From assembly GCA_021816455.1 (NCBI GenBank), contig JAKAXU010000009.1, positions 1 to 64,000 of the forward strand: a DNA stretch of 64,000 bases, read 5' to 3'. Positions 28,049 through 36,864 of this stretch are shown in pieces (within the stretch, counting starts at the first letter, position 1; every line of letters starts with the position of its first letter). Position numbers and translations under genes: made by a program. Under the pieces are notes generated by a model. It was not told the origin of the DNA. It ran no database searches and worked only from the letters and a program-made list of their open reading frames with translations. The stretch is from Acidobacteriota bacterium (GTDB lineage Bacteria > Acidobacteriota > Terriglobia > Terriglobales > Acidobacteriaceae).

Positions 28049-30441
28049 CGTACTTCTCCATACGTAGATTGCATTTCGCTTTTCAATTCACGCAGCGCTT
28101 CTTCGATCGTCATCAAGGCCCTGCGCATCTGCGTGCGTGTGCCCACCGTGATGCGAACCAGTCCATCGCAGCCAGCATCCGCGGAACGATCGCGCACCAG
28201 CACACCCGCATCCTTCATTCGAGCGCAGAATTCTCTGTGTTCTCTGCCGATCTTCACCAGTACAAAGTTCGCCCGGGAAGGCCAGTAGCGCACGCCCATC
28301 CGTTCCAGCCCGGTGCAGAACTCTTCGCGCGCCGCGCGCACTTCACGCACATACGCATCCACGCCTTCGCTGTCCTCAAGCGCTGCGCGCAGCGCCACCA
28401 GTCCCGCAGCATTCACGCTGTACGGCGAAGCCATGCGCCGCACCCAGCGCAGGTTTTCTTCGCGGGAGGCGAGCAGTCCAAGCCGCAGCCCCGCCAGCCC
28501 ATACGCTTTGGAAAAGGTACGCGCCACCACCAGGTTTGGGATCCTATCCAGCGCGTCGATCATCGTCTCCTCAGAAAACGGCACGTACGCCTCGTCCACC
28601 AGCAGAATGGCCTGTGGCGCAGCGGCGGCCAGTGCCAGCAACTGTTCCCGCGTCGCCGCTGTTCCCGTCGGGCTGTTTGGATTGGCAATGGCAATCATCC
28701 GCGTTGCGGGCGTGATGGAGGCGAGCAGTCGCTCGGCGGGAAATGCAAACCCCGCGTCCGCTGGCACGTGCACCACCCTCGCGTCGGTGGCCGCTGCATA
28801 GATTTCGTACATCGTATACGTGGGCACCGGCAGCAGAAGTTCGTCGCCCGCATCGAGATACGTCTGGCACAGCAGGTGGATGGCCTCATCGACACCGTTG
28901 GTGAGCAACACCTGTTCGGCTCGCAGTCTGAAGCGCTCCGCCACCCACGCCTCCACCGGAGTCCGCTCCGGATATCGCGTCCAATCCTCTGTGCTCAGCG
29001 CTGCCAGAGCCTCCTTCACACGCGGCGAACAGGCCACGGTGTTTTCGTTGAAGTCCAGCCGCAGCACGCTGCGATTGCCCAGCGGAGGATGATATTCCGG
29101 CATGCTGCGCACCCGAGCGCGCGGCACCGGAAACACTTCGTTCACCTCCTCGCCTGCCGCCGTCGCTGCACGCACTCGCTCGCGAATCGCAGTCTCATGC
29201 CCGCGCAATCCCTCGGCCTCGGCCAACCGTGCTGCAAACGGACCAAGCCGAGCCAGTCCAGCGGCGGAATACTCCTGTACCGTCATCAGCTTCAGAAAGT
29301 CGTAAACGCTTAGCCCTCCGCGCTGCATCGCCTGTCCGCCTGTCGGCAGCGTGTGATTCGGCCCGGAGATGTAGTCGCCCATCGGCTGCGGCGACCACGC
29401 GCCGACAAAGACGCTGCCCGCATTCCGCACCCACTCCACATCCGCTGCCGCATCCACCGTCAGATGTTCCGGAGCAAGTCGATTGACGATCGCTCGTGCT
29501 TCCTCCTGTGTCGCCGCGACGAAGATATATCCGTTGGCGGCAATAGCCTGCTGCGCCACAGAATTCTCTGCCGCCGCGCGCAACGTCTGCTCACGCACGT
29601 CCTCCGCCAGCGCTGCCTGCGTGGTGACAAAAACAGCCTGCGCATCGGGATCGTGCTCGGCCTGCGCAACCAGATCGGCGGCGATGGCACGCGCATCGCC
29701 TGTCTCGCTGGCAATCACGATCTCCGTTGGCCCGGCCTGCATATCGATGCCGCATCGCGACTGGCGCGCGACCAGTGCCTTAGCCGCCGTCACCCATCGA
29801 TTTCCCGGCCCCACAATCTTGCTCACCGGAGCAATCGTCTCCGTACCCCAGGCAAGTGCTGCAACCGCCTGCGGGCCACCTACGCGATAAAACTCTGTCA
29901 CACCCAGCAGATGCGCTGTCGCCAGCGTCTCCAGCGCCGGGTTTGGCGACACCACGACGATGCGCTCCACGCCCGTCACCTGCGCCGGAATCACCGTCAT
30001 CAGCATCGTCGAGGGTAGCGGATGACGGCCCCCTGGCACATAGCAGCCCACTGCTTCCAGCGCGCGGATTCGCTGGCCGGTACGCAACCCGCTGGCCTCC
30101 AGTTCTTCAAATTCCCGCGGCATCTGTCGCTCGGCAAAGCGCCGAATGCGCCCCACCGCAGCGCGCAAAACATCGCCCAGCGAAGCGTTGATCTGCTCCC
30201 ATGCCTGTCGCATCGCTTCCGCCGAAACACGCAGAGTCGCCTCCGCCGGAAGTCGATCCAACTTCACTCCGTAACGTCGTAACGCCGCGTCTCCGCCTAC
30301 CCGGACAGCGTTCACAATCTCCTGAACCTGAGGCAGCAGCTCGTCCAGAGCCGTGCTGCCTCGATTTTCCAGCCGCCGCAACGCCGCATCTCCCTGCCTG
30401 CGATCTTCTACGCATCCGGCTCGCATGTCGTACAGTTGCAT
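28045..30441 (-). CDS. hisDC: fused histidinol dehydrogenase / histidinol-phosphate aminotransferase
   Basis: One 798-residue frame carries two enzymes. Residues 1 to about 430 are His[39 protein letters not shown] and PEHLTVDA, where Glu325-His326 match the catalytic pair Glu326-His327 of E. coli HisD. After a short linker, HisC starts near Met447 ([20 protein letters not shown]) and carries the aminotransferase motifs [15 protein letters not shown] and [14 protein letters not shown] with the PLP Lys645. It thus covers an earlier step (HisC) and the last two oxidations (HisD). The second ATG was chosen because GGGAG lies about ten bases upstream; the ATG at 30450 is the alternative. It lies 26 bases after hisG and overlaps hisB by four. 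Confidence 0.92.
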   Translation of the reverse strand: MQLYDMRAGCVEDRRQGDAALRRLENRGSTALDELLPQVQEIVNAVRVGGDAALRRYGVKLDRLPAEATLRVSAEAMRQAWEQINASLGDVLRAAVGRIRRFAERQMPREFEELEASGLRTGQRIRALEAVGCYVPGGRHPLPSTMLMTVIPAQVTGVERIVVVSPNPALETLATAHLLGVTEFYRVGGPQAVAALAWGTETIAPVSKIVGPGNRWVTAAKALVARQSRCGIDMQAGPTEIVIASETGDARAIAADLVAQAEHDPDAQAVFVTTQAALAEDVREQTLRAAAENSVAQQAIAANGYIFVAATQEEARAIVNRLAPEHLTVDAAADVEWVRNAGSVFVGAWSPQPMGDYISGPNHTLPTGGQAMQRGGLSVYDFLKLMTVQEYSAAGLARLGPFAARLAEAEGLRGHETAIRERVRAATAAGEEVNEVFPVPRARVRSMPEYHPPLGNRSVLRLDFNENTVACSPRVKEALAALSTEDWTRYPERTPVEAWVAERFRLRAEQVLLTNGVDEAIHLLCQTYLDAGDELLLPVPTYTMYEIYAAATDARVVHVPADAGFAFPAERLLASITPATRMIAIANPNSPTGTAATREQLLALAAAAPQAILLVDEAYVPFSEETMIDALDRIPNLVVARTFSKAYGLAGLRLGLLASREENLRWVRRMASPYSVNAAGLVALRAALEDSEGVDAYVREVRAAREEFCTGLERMGVRYWPSRANFVLVKIGREHREFCARMKDAGVLVRDRSADAGCDGLVRITVGTRTQMRRALMTIEEALRELKSEMQSTYGEVR

Positions 30442-30467
30442 CCTGGCCATTCTCCCGTTCGTACCGT

Positions 30468-31343
30468 TTACAGCACCACTTTGTTCAGCGGATACTCCAC
30501 GATTCCCGTAGCTCCGCTTTCCTTGAGTCGTGGCACCACGTCCCTCACCGCAGACTCCTCCAGGATCGTGTTCACCGCAACCCACTCCGGATTGCTCTGC
30601 TCGGAGATCGTCGGCGAGTTCAGCGCCGGCAGGACCGCAAGCACACGCTCCAGATCCGAGCGACGCACATTCAGCATCATGCCCACCTGTGACTGCGCGT
30701 TAATCGCCGCGCACAGCATCAGCGCGAGGGATTCCAGCTTGCGCCGCTTCCATGCGTCGTCGCATGTCGCCTGGCTTGCAATCAGGTGCGTCTCGCTCTC
30801 CATCACCGTATCGATGATCGCCAGTCGATTCGCGCGCAGGCTGCTTCCTGTCTCGGTCACCTCCACGATGGCGTCGGCAAGCATCGGCGGCTTCACCTCC
30901 GTTGCTCCCCAACTGAACTCGACCTTCACGGAAACACCCTTCTTCGCAAAGTAACGCCGCGTGACCTCCACCAGCTCGGTCGCGACAATCTTTCCTTCCA
31001 GGTCTTCCGCGCGCGTGATCCCAGACCCCTCCGGAACCGCCAGCACCCAGCGCACCTTTCGCCTGCTCTGCTTGGCATAGGTCAGTGATGCGATGCTGGT
31101 CAGCGTCAAACCGCTCTCCACCACCCAGTCGATCCCGGTCAACCCCGCATCCAGCGCGCCGTGATCCACATACCGCGCCATCTCCTGCGCGCGAATCAGC
31201 ATGCACTCGATCTCCGGATCATCGATCGAAGGAAAGTACGAGCGACCGTCGGTATAGATATTCCAGCCCGCGCGCCGGAACAGCGCAATCGTAGCATCCT
31301 GCAAACTTCCCTTCGGAATTCCCAGCCGCAGTTTAGCGGGCAT
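30468..31343 (-). CDS. hisG: ATP phosphoribosyltransferase, long form
   Basis: A 291-residue HisG of the long type, with a C-terminal ACT-like regulatory domain, so no HisZ is needed. It condenses ATP and PRPP in the first committed step and is normally inhibited by histidine. [23 protein letters not shown] opens the catalytic domain (quoted in part as LGIPKGSL), and [17 protein letters not shown] and [14 protein letters not shown] are family segments; the regulatory domain covers about residues 215-291. GGAGG precedes the ATG by seven bases, and the start overlaps hisI by 11 bases. Confidence 0.95.
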   Translation of the reverse strand: MPAKLRLGIPKGSLQDATIALFRRAGWNIYTDGRSYFPSIDDPEIECMLIRAQEMARYVDHGALDAGLTGIDWVVESGLTLTSIASLTYAKQSRRKVRWVLAVPEGSGITRAEDLEGKIVATELVEVTRRYFAKKGVSVKVEFSWGATEVKPPMLADAIVEVTETGSSLRANRLAIIDTVMESETHLIASQATCDDAWKRRKLESLALMLCAAINAQSQVGMMLNVRRSDLERVLAVLPALNSPTISEQSNPEWVAVNTILEESAVRDVVPRLKESGATGIVEYPLNKVVL

Positions 31344-31698
31344 TTGCCACCTCCGCATTCTCTGCCTCAGCAACAGGAATCGCCTTCGTGAAGCACGATA
31401 CGGTTCCCTCGTGGCAGACCAGACCGTCGCCCTCCACTTCCACTTGAAAGACAATTGCGTCGTTGTCGCAATCGGTCGCCGCGGTCACGATCCGTAGCCG
31501 ATTGCCGCTGGACTCGCCCTTCATCCACAGCTTCTGCCGCGTCCTGCTCCAGAACGTCACATAGCCCGATTGCAGGCTCATCGCATAGCTTGTTTCGTTC
31601 AGAAAACCAAGCATCAGTACTTCTCCGGTTCGAGCGTCCTGCACGATTCCCGGAATCAGCCCGTCCATCTTGTTGAAATCAATCTCAGGGTTCGTCAT
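31333..31698 (-). CDS. hisI: phosphoribosyl-AMP cyclohydrolase
   Basis: A 121-residue zinc/magnesium enzyme for the third pathway step. [20 protein letters not shown] and CHEGTVSCF hold the Asp and Cys ligands, and [19 protein letters not shown] is the usual substrate segment. No HisE domain is fused to it and no hisE lies in the window. AAGGA precedes the ATG by six bases. It is the first structural gene of the operon, downstream of the attenuator described here. Confidence 0.95.
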   Translation of the reverse strand: MTNPEIDFNKMDGLIPGIVQDARTGEVLMLGFLNETSYAMSLQSGYVTFWSRTRQKLWMKGESSGNRLRIVTAATDCDNDAIVFQVEVEGDGLVCHEGTVSCFTKAIPVAEAENAEVANAR

Positions 31699-31752
31699 TT
31701 TTTTCCTTTTTGGTCTCACTTTTTCAGATGCATGATCGCGTATCCATGCGGG

Positions 31753-31788
31753 TTAAAAAATAAAGCCCGCCGATTGGCTTCGGCGGGC
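31753..31788 (-). terminator. intrinsic terminator of the his leader (attenuator)
   Basis: On the minus strand GCCCGCCGA pairs perfectly with TCGGCGGGC around a six-base loop (AGCCAA), followed by TTTATTTTTT. It lies 34 bases after the leader peptide stop and 55 bases before the hisI start. Its 5' arm is complementary to a segment inside the leader reading frame. Confidence 0.88.
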
Positions 31789-31900
31789 AGTCCAGAGGAG
31801 GATATTTTACTGTCTATATACCTCAGCTAAGATCATGACGTCCCGCCAACATGAAATGTCCATGCGTATGGTGGGGATCAGGATGGAAGCTGCGACTCAT
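31755..31900 (-). promoter_or_regulatory. histidine operon transcription attenuator
   Basis: Four pairing segments can be drawn in the leader RNA. Segment 1 (31869-31876, CCCCACCA) contains the CAC-CAT His codons. Segment 2 (31842-31849, UUGGCGGG) lies near the end of the leader frame. Segments 3 and 4 are the terminator arms. 1:2 pairs over seven positions with one A-C mismatch, 2:3 over eight with one G-U, and 3:4 over nine. A ribosome stalled at the His codons would cover segment 1, free segment 2 to pair with 3 and prevent termination. This is the logic of the enterobacterial his leader; operation here is inference from the sequence. Confidence 0.8.
31823..31900 (-). CDS. hisL: histidine-rich leader peptide of the his operon
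   Basis: A 25-codon frame starting ATG-AGT-CGC and ending TGA. Residues 5-16 read FHPDPHHTHGHF, giving five His among ten residues, with a sixth at residue 22. No Shine-Dalgarno sequence precedes it. The start lies only a few bases from the expected transcription start, so it may be translated from a leaderless message. Position, His content and the following terminator all fit a regulatory leader peptide of the HisL kind. Confidence 0.8.
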   Translation of the reverse strand: MSRSFHPDPHHTHGHFMLAGRHDLS

Positions 31901-31908
31901 CTTTTGTG

Positions 31909-31938
31909 AAGATAAGCAAACTGTATTCTTCTTGTCAA
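31909..31938 (-). promoter_or_regulatory. sigma-70-type promoter of the his operon
   Basis: Minus strand: TTGACA (31938-31933), an 18-base spacer and TATCTT (31914-31909). Start of transcription is expected near 31902-31905, just before the leader peptide ATG. Confidence 0.75.
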
Positions 31939-31948
31939 ATATATTTTT

Positions 31949-31971
31949 CTAAAATCATAGACTGATTTTAG
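31949..31971. promoter_or_regulatory. 23-bp dyad upstream of the his promoter
   Basis: A perfect inverted repeat, CTAAAATCA-TAGAC-TGATTTTAG (9-base arms, 5-base spacer), in an AT-rich patch ten bases upstream of the his -35 and about 30 bases before the divergent ComEA-like gene. It has the form of an operator; no cognate regulator is identified. Confidence 0.5.
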
Positions 31972-32001
31972 TGAAAACATTTATGAAAAGGATGGCTTTT
32001 G

Positions 32002-32283
32002 GTGAAATCCACGGCAACCTCCTTCATTGCCCTGCTTCTTCTGGCGGCAATTTCTCTTCCGCACTCTCTTTCCGCCAATGCAAATTTGCCGGTCGATATC
32101 AACTCCGCCAGCCTCTCCGCACTCCTCCGGATCGACGGCATGACGGTTGTCTGGGCGCAGCGCATCGTCCGCTTTCGGCCCTATTCTGCAAAGTCGGATC
32201 TGGTCCAGCGCGGCATCGTTTCCCGGGAGGAATACCAGCGCATTGAGAATCGCATCGTCGCGCACCGGCTTCATCGTCCATGA
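32002..32283 (+). CDS. secreted ComEA-like helix-hairpin-helix protein
   Basis: A 93-residue protein with a signal peptide (cleavage near SANA-NLP) and a single helix-hairpin-helix domain: VDINSASLSALLRIDGM, then a second helix with FRPYSAKSDLVQRGIVSREEYQRI. This is the compact DNA-binding fold of ComEA, which receives DNA in the periplasm during transformation, although many acidobacterial paralogues are of unproven role. The GTG start follows AAAAGGA by nine bases; a TTG one codon earlier is possible. The gene is divergent from the his operon and not near other competence genes. Confidence 0.75.
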   Translation: MKSTATSFIALLLLAAISLPHSLSANANLPVDINSASLSALLRIDGMTVVWAQRIVRFRPYSAKSDLVQRGIVSREEYQRIENRIVAHRLHRP

Positions 32284-32358
32284 AGCCGGTCCGGAGCAGG
32301 GACACAAGGAAACAGGGTGCCGAATGGCGCCCCGCAGCATGCTCTGTTTTCCGCCGCT

Positions 32359-35300
32359 TCAGTGTGTCTGCAGGACCGGATCTTTCGCTGGCCGCAAACG
32401 GGCGAGCAGGCCGCTGAGCGTGACGTAGAGCACGGGGATGAAGATCAGGTTCAGGATCGTTGAAACCAGCATTCCTCCCACGATCGTCGTGCCCACCGAG
32501 TGTCGTCCCAGCGCTCCTGCGCCCGTCGCAAAGACCAGCGGCAGAATGCCCAGGATGAAGGCGAAGGAGGTCATGAGAATAGGCCGTAGCCTCAGCTCCG
32601 CGGCTTCAATTGCAGCCTCGGCGATGCTCCGTCCTTTTTCGCGGAGCTGCTCGGCAAACTCCACAATCAGAATCGCGTTCTTCGCCGAGAGACCAATCAG
32701 CATCACCAGACCGATCTGGCAGTAGACATCGTCGGAAAGTCCCCGCGCCGCCACCGCGCCCAGCGCGCCCAGCACGGCCATGGGCACCGCCAGCAGGATG
32801 ATAAACGGCAGCGCAAAGCTCTCATACTGCGCAGCCAGCGTCAGGTAGACGACAATCAGACCCAGTGCGAAGATCAGCACCGCCTTGCCGCTGGATTCAA
32901 TCTCTTCCAGCGTCAGTCCCGTCCACGAGAAGGTCATTCCAGGCATCATCGCGCGGCGCGCCAATGACTCCATCGCGGCAATGCCTTCGCTGGAACTTTT
33001 GCCCGGCGCGGCCGATCCGTCAATCTCCACCGAACGGAAGAGATTGTAGTGGCTGATCACCTGCGGTCCGGAGGTGTTATCGATCATCACCAGATTATCC
33101 AGCGGAATCATCTGGTTCGTTGTGTCCGAGCGGACATAGAACGAGTGGAGATCGCCGACCGTCATGCGAAATGGCTGGTCTGCCTGCACATACACACGAT
33201 ACGTGCGATTGTTGTAATCGAAGTCATTCACATACTCCGATCCCATGAAGACATTCAATGTCGTCGCAATCTGCGTGAAGGAAACGCCCAGCGCCTTTGC
33301 CTTGTCGCGGTCCACACGCACCAGCAGTTGCGGGTCGCTGGCGGAGAAGTTTGTGAACAGTCCTGTCAGCCCCAGCTTCTGATCCTGGCGGCTGATTCCG
33401 ATCATCCGATGCGCAACCTGGTCCATGTCCGCCAGCGTATTCTGGCCCAGATCCTGCAATTCAAACTGGAATCCGCCAAACGATCCGATGCCCTGCACCG
33501 CAGGCGGCTGAAAGAGCGCCACCGTTCCACCCGGCACCATGAAGAGCTTCGGAGCCAGCGCAGCCACAATATCCGCCGCCGAATGGCCCTTGGCGCGCCG
33601 CTGGTCGGCTGGCTTAAGCGCGGCAAAGATCATGCCCGCGTTAGGCGAACTGCCGGTCAGCGAAAATCCCGAGACGGCAAAGGCTCCGACGATATCCGGG
33701 TCCGTCGCCAGCACGCGCTGGGCGCGATCCGAGATCGCCGTGGTGTCGCTCAGCGAGGCTCCTGGAGGCGCCTGCACAATCACCATCAGCATTCCCTGGT
33801 CTTCCTGCGGAATGAAACCGGTCGGCACGTGCAGATACATCCATCCGGTTGCTGCGAGTCCAGCGAAGAAGACGATCACCAGCAAATATCGCAGCCGCAA
33901 TGCGATGTGAATCAGCCCGGCATAGGTCCGCGAAATCCAACGGATAAAGCCGTCGATCCCACGGGCAGCCGCGGACCACGCGCGGGAAATCGCCGAAACG
34001 CGCAGAAAATCCAGTTGTTGGTATTTGGCTTCTTCGCCGCGCAGAAACAGCGCCGCCAAAGCCGGCGAAAGCGTCAGTGCGTTCAGCGCGGAGATCGCAA
34101 TGGAAAAGGCGATCGTCAGCGAAAACTGCCGATACAGAATGCCCGTAGTACCCGGAAAGAATGAAACCGGCACGAAGACCGCGATCAGTACCAGAGACGT
34201 CGCAATCACCGCGCTCGTCACCTCGCTCATCGCCACCGAAGTCGCATCGTGCGGGTCGGAGTGCTCGGCCGAGATGTGGCGCTGCACGTTTTCGATCACC
34301 ACGATCGCATCGTCCACCACCAGACCTGTGGCAAGCGTGATGCCAAAGAGCGTCAGTGAGTTGATCGAGAATCCGAAGGCTTTGATGAATGCGAAAGTTC
34401 CAATCAGCGAAACCGGAATCGTCACTGCGGGAATGATGGTCGCGCGCCAGTCCAGCAGGAAGAGAAAGATCACCACGATCACGATCACGATGGCTTCGGC
34501 CAGCGTGACCAGCACCTCATGAATCGAGTCTCCGACGATCGTCGTCGAGTCAAACGCGACCGCGTACTCCAGACCCGGAGGAAAATGCGCCGAAAGCTGC
34601 TTCAGTACGGCCTTGGCTTCTCGATCCACCTCTAGTGCGTTGGCATTGGACAACTGCTGCACACCGATGCCGACCGCCGCCTGCCCCTGGTATTTCAGGT
34701 TCGAGCTGTAGTCCTCCGCGCCAAGCACGGCATGACCCACATCGCGCAGATAGATCAACCCGCTCGGACTGCTCTTGACAATGATGTTGTCGAACTGCTG
34801 CGGATCGCTCAGTCGCCCCTGTACGCGCACCGCCAGCTGGTATGCCTGACGGTCATCCGACGGCGGCTGCCCGAGCTGCCCTGCAGGCACCTCCACGTTC
34901 TGCTCTGCCAGCGCATCCACCACATCGGTTGCGGTCAGCCCATGCGTCGCCATCTCGTTGGGATCGAGCCAGACACGCATCGCATACTTGCGCTCGCCGA
35001 AGATCTGCACATTGCCCACGCCCGGAACCCTCTTCAGCGCATCGGCAACATAGACGTCCAGATAGTTGGAAATGAACTCGTTGGAATACCGGTTGTCGGG
35101 CGTAAAGAATCCCGCACCAAAGACGAAGTTGCTGTTCGCCTTGGTGATCGTAATGCCCGCGGAATTCACCGCCGCCGGCAGTCGCCCGCTCACGCTAGCC
35201 ACGCGATTCTGCACGTCCACCGCAGCAATCGAAAGGTCGTAGCCGGTCTGGAAGGTCACCGTGATCGTACTCACGCCGGAGTTGGTGCTGGCCGACGTGA

Positions 35301-35535
35301 TGTAGTGCATACCTTCAACGCCGTTGATCGACTCTTCCAGCGGGATCGTGACCGCCTTCTCCACCGTCTCCGCATCAGCGCCAATATAGGTGCTTGTTAC
35401 AACCACCTGTGGCGGCGCAAGCTGTGGATAGAGCGAGATCGGCAGAGTTGGAATACAGATTGCGCCCGCCAGAATGATCAGCAACGCCACGACTGTGGCG
35501 AATACCGGGCGACGAATAAAAAAGTCTACAAACAC
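32359..35535 (-). CDS. RND-family (HAE1/AcrB-type) multidrug efflux pump
   Basis: A 1058-residue inner-membrane proton-driven exporter with the twelve-helix, two-periplasmic-loop layout. It opens FVDFFIRRPVFATVVALLI. The proton relay is conserved: the paired Asp in ATGLVVDDAIVVIENV and the Lys in GLSAKNAILIVEFAEQL. GFIPQEDQG and PSDDRQAYQLAV are typical AcrB-family segments. The GTG start follows GGAAGGA. It lies 44 bases after the adaptor gene on the same strand, so the two form an operon; no outer-membrane factor and no local repressor are present. Substrates are probably hydrophobic toxicants. Confidence 0.95.
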   Translation of the reverse strand: MFVDFFIRRPVFATVVALLIILAGAICIPTLPISLYPQLAPPQVVVTSTYIGADAETVEKAVTIPLEESINGVEGMHYITSASTNSGVSTITVTFQTGYDLSIAAVDVQNRVASVSGRLPAAVNSAGITITKANSNFVFGAGFFTPDNRYSNEFISNYLDVYVADALKRVPGVGNVQIFGERKYAMRVWLDPNEMATHGLTATDVVDALAEQNVEVPAGQLGQPPSDDRQAYQLAVRVQGRLSDPQQFDNIIVKSSPSGLIYLRDVGHAVLGAEDYSSNLKYQGQAAVGIGVQQLSNANALEVDREAKAVLKQLSAHFPPGLEYAVAFDSTTIVGDSIHEVLVTLAEAIVIVIVVIFLFLLDWRATIIPAVTIPVSLIGTFAFIKAFGFSINSLTLFGITLATGLVVDDAIVVIENVQRHISAEHSDPHDATSVAMSEVTSAVIATSLVLIAVFVPVSFFPGTTGILYRQFSLTIAFSIAISALNALTLSPALAALFLRGEEAKYQQLDFLRVSAISRAWSAAARGIDGFIRWISRTYAGLIHIALRLRYLLVIVFFAGLAATGWMYLHVPTGFIPQEDQGMLMVIVQAPPGASLSDTTAISDRAQRVLATDPDIVGAFAVSGFSLTGSSPNAGMIFAALKPADQRRAKGHSAADIVAALAPKLFMVPGGTVALFQPPAVQGIGSFGGFQFELQDLGQNTLADMDQVAHRMIGISRQDQKLGLTGLFTNFSASDPQLLVRVDRDKAKALGVSFTQIATTLNVFMGSEYVNDFDYNNRTYRVYVQADQPFRMTVGDLHSFYVRSDTTNQMIPLDNLVMIDNTSGPQVISHYNLFRSVEIDGSAAPGKSSSEGIAAMESLARRAMMPGMTFSWTGLTLEEIESSGKAVLIFALGLIVVYLTLAAQYESFALPFIILLAVPMAVLGALGAVAARGLSDDVYCQIGLVMLIGLSAKNAILIVEFAEQLREKGRSIAEAAIEAAELRLRPILMTSFAFILGILPLVFATGAGALGRHSVGTTIVGGMLVSTILNLIFIPVLYVTLSGLLARLRPAKDPVLQTH

Positions 35536-35579
35536 TGGAACAATCCTTCCTGAGCGTACAGCGAACCGGCCATGGCGAG

Positions 35580-36686
35580 TTAAGCGCCGAGGGGCACAAT
35601 TGGCATGTGGTCTACGAGAAATTGCGTCTTGGAGGTAATCACGCGATCACCCGCGCTCAGCCCGGAACTAACCGCATACGAATTTCCTACGGTCTGCGCA
35701 ATTGTGATTCCCACCTGATGCGCGAACGTGTGTCCTCCTTCGCTGGCTACCACAAAGACAAAGCTCTGCTCTCCCTGTCGCACCACCGACAGGATCGGAA
35801 TTGTCGGCATCGGCCGCATGCTCCAGATCACGCGGGCCTTCACCATCTGCGCTGAGCGCAAACGCGCATCGTCTGAGCGCACAGCGGCCTTCACCAGAAT
35901 CCCCTGCAACGTGCTGTCCACCTGCGGCGAGAGGAAATCGATCGCCGTCGTCTCGATCACATTGCCATTCTGGTCCAGCAACTGCACTGGCATCCCCATC
36001 CGCACCTGCGCGCCACGCTCGGTCGGGATGTAGATATAGGCTTCAAAGTCCTTGTTCTCATCCACCGTTGTCAATGCCGTTGCGGTCGTTACGTAATCGC
36101 CCACATGCACCGGAATATCTCCGACCACTCCGTCAAACGGCGCGCGAATCGTGTAATAGGCAAGCTGCTCTTCGAGCGACTTGCGCGTGGCAATCGCCGA
36201 CTGCCAGTCAGCGCGCGTGTTCTGATACAACTGCTCGGCCTGGTCCAGCGCATCGCGACTCACCACGCCGTCGGCAAAGAGTTTCCGCTGCCTCTCAATC
36301 TCGATTGTGTTGTAGTCGAACAGAGCCTTCTTCTGCTTTTCGGTAGCCAGTTGCGCATTGACGAGTGCAAGCTGTTTGGCGGGATCGACCGTCATCAGTA
36401 CCTGTCCGGAGCGCACACGCTCACCGGAGCGGACTGCGATCGCAGTCAGATTCCCAGTCACCTGAGGCATCACCGTCACCGAGCGACGCGATTTGATCGT
36501 CGCCACGTAATCGCTGCTGGAAGCCACCTGTTTCAGATCCACAACCTCCGTTGCCACCGGCATCGCCTGCATGCCTGCCGCAGCCGCTGGAGCTGCCGAC
36601 TGCGGTTTACACCCGGTCAGCAGCACTCCGGCCACTGTCGCCACTACCACCAAAGGAACCACGTGCTTCAAGTGAACCTCACTCAT
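35580..36686 (-). CDS. RND efflux periplasmic adaptor lipoprotein
   Basis: A 368-residue membrane-fusion protein that links the RND pump to an outer-membrane channel. A lipobox (LLTGC, Cys26) ends the signal peptide. The lipoyl half-motifs and alpha-hairpin are visible: VRSGERVRSGQVLMTVDP, the coiled region QLATEKQKKALFDYNTIE, and RAPFDGVVGDIPVHVGDYV. Met1 of a form five codons longer (36701) is an equal alternative. The gene is followed directly by the pump gene. Membrane attachment by lipid is typical of the AcrA/MexA family. Confidence 0.93.
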   Translation of the reverse strand: MSEVHLKHVVPLVVVATVAGVLLTGCKPQSAAPAAAAGMQAMPVATEVVDLKQVASSSDYVATIKSRRSVTVMPQVTGNLTAIAVRSGERVRSGQVLMTVDPAKQLALVNAQLATEKQKKALFDYNTIEIERQRKLFADGVVSRDALDQAEQLYQNTRADWQSAIATRKSLEEQLAYYTIRAPFDGVVGDIPVHVGDYVTTATALTTVDENKDFEAYIYIPTERGAQVRMGMPVQLLDQNGNVIETTAIDFLSPQVDSTLQGILVKAAVRSDDARLRSAQMVKARVIWSMRPMPTIPILSVVRQGEQSFVFVVASEGGHTFAHQVGITIAQTVGNSYAVSSGLSAGDRVITSKTQFLVDHMPIVPLGA

Positions 36687-36864
36687 CTCTATCCATCTCA
36701 TTCAGTAATCCGTCGAGGGTCGATCCCGCTTCCACACCCGGCACAGGCGATTTCCTCCACATCCGCGCGGAAAACAAGCGATAGACTCAAGATGCGGCAG
36801 ACCTCCGGTGCGCTTCAGATATTCCTGCGTGCGCCTCGTGGCGTGGCTGGAGATGGAGTATCCC

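Noticed and set aside
28045..31698. A hidden HisE domain fused to HisI or HisG
   Set aside because: HisI is 121 residues and HisG is the long ACT form. Neither has room for nor shows the HisE motifs.
31699..31900. A T-box riboswitch in front of hisI
   Set aside because: No T-box bulge or specifier-loop architecture was found. The His-rich reading frame and alternative pairings explain the region better.
31971..32246. A 91-codon plus-strand frame overlapping the ComEA-like gene
   Set aside because: The other frame has a signal peptide and a helix-hairpin-helix domain. This one has no motif and mixed composition.
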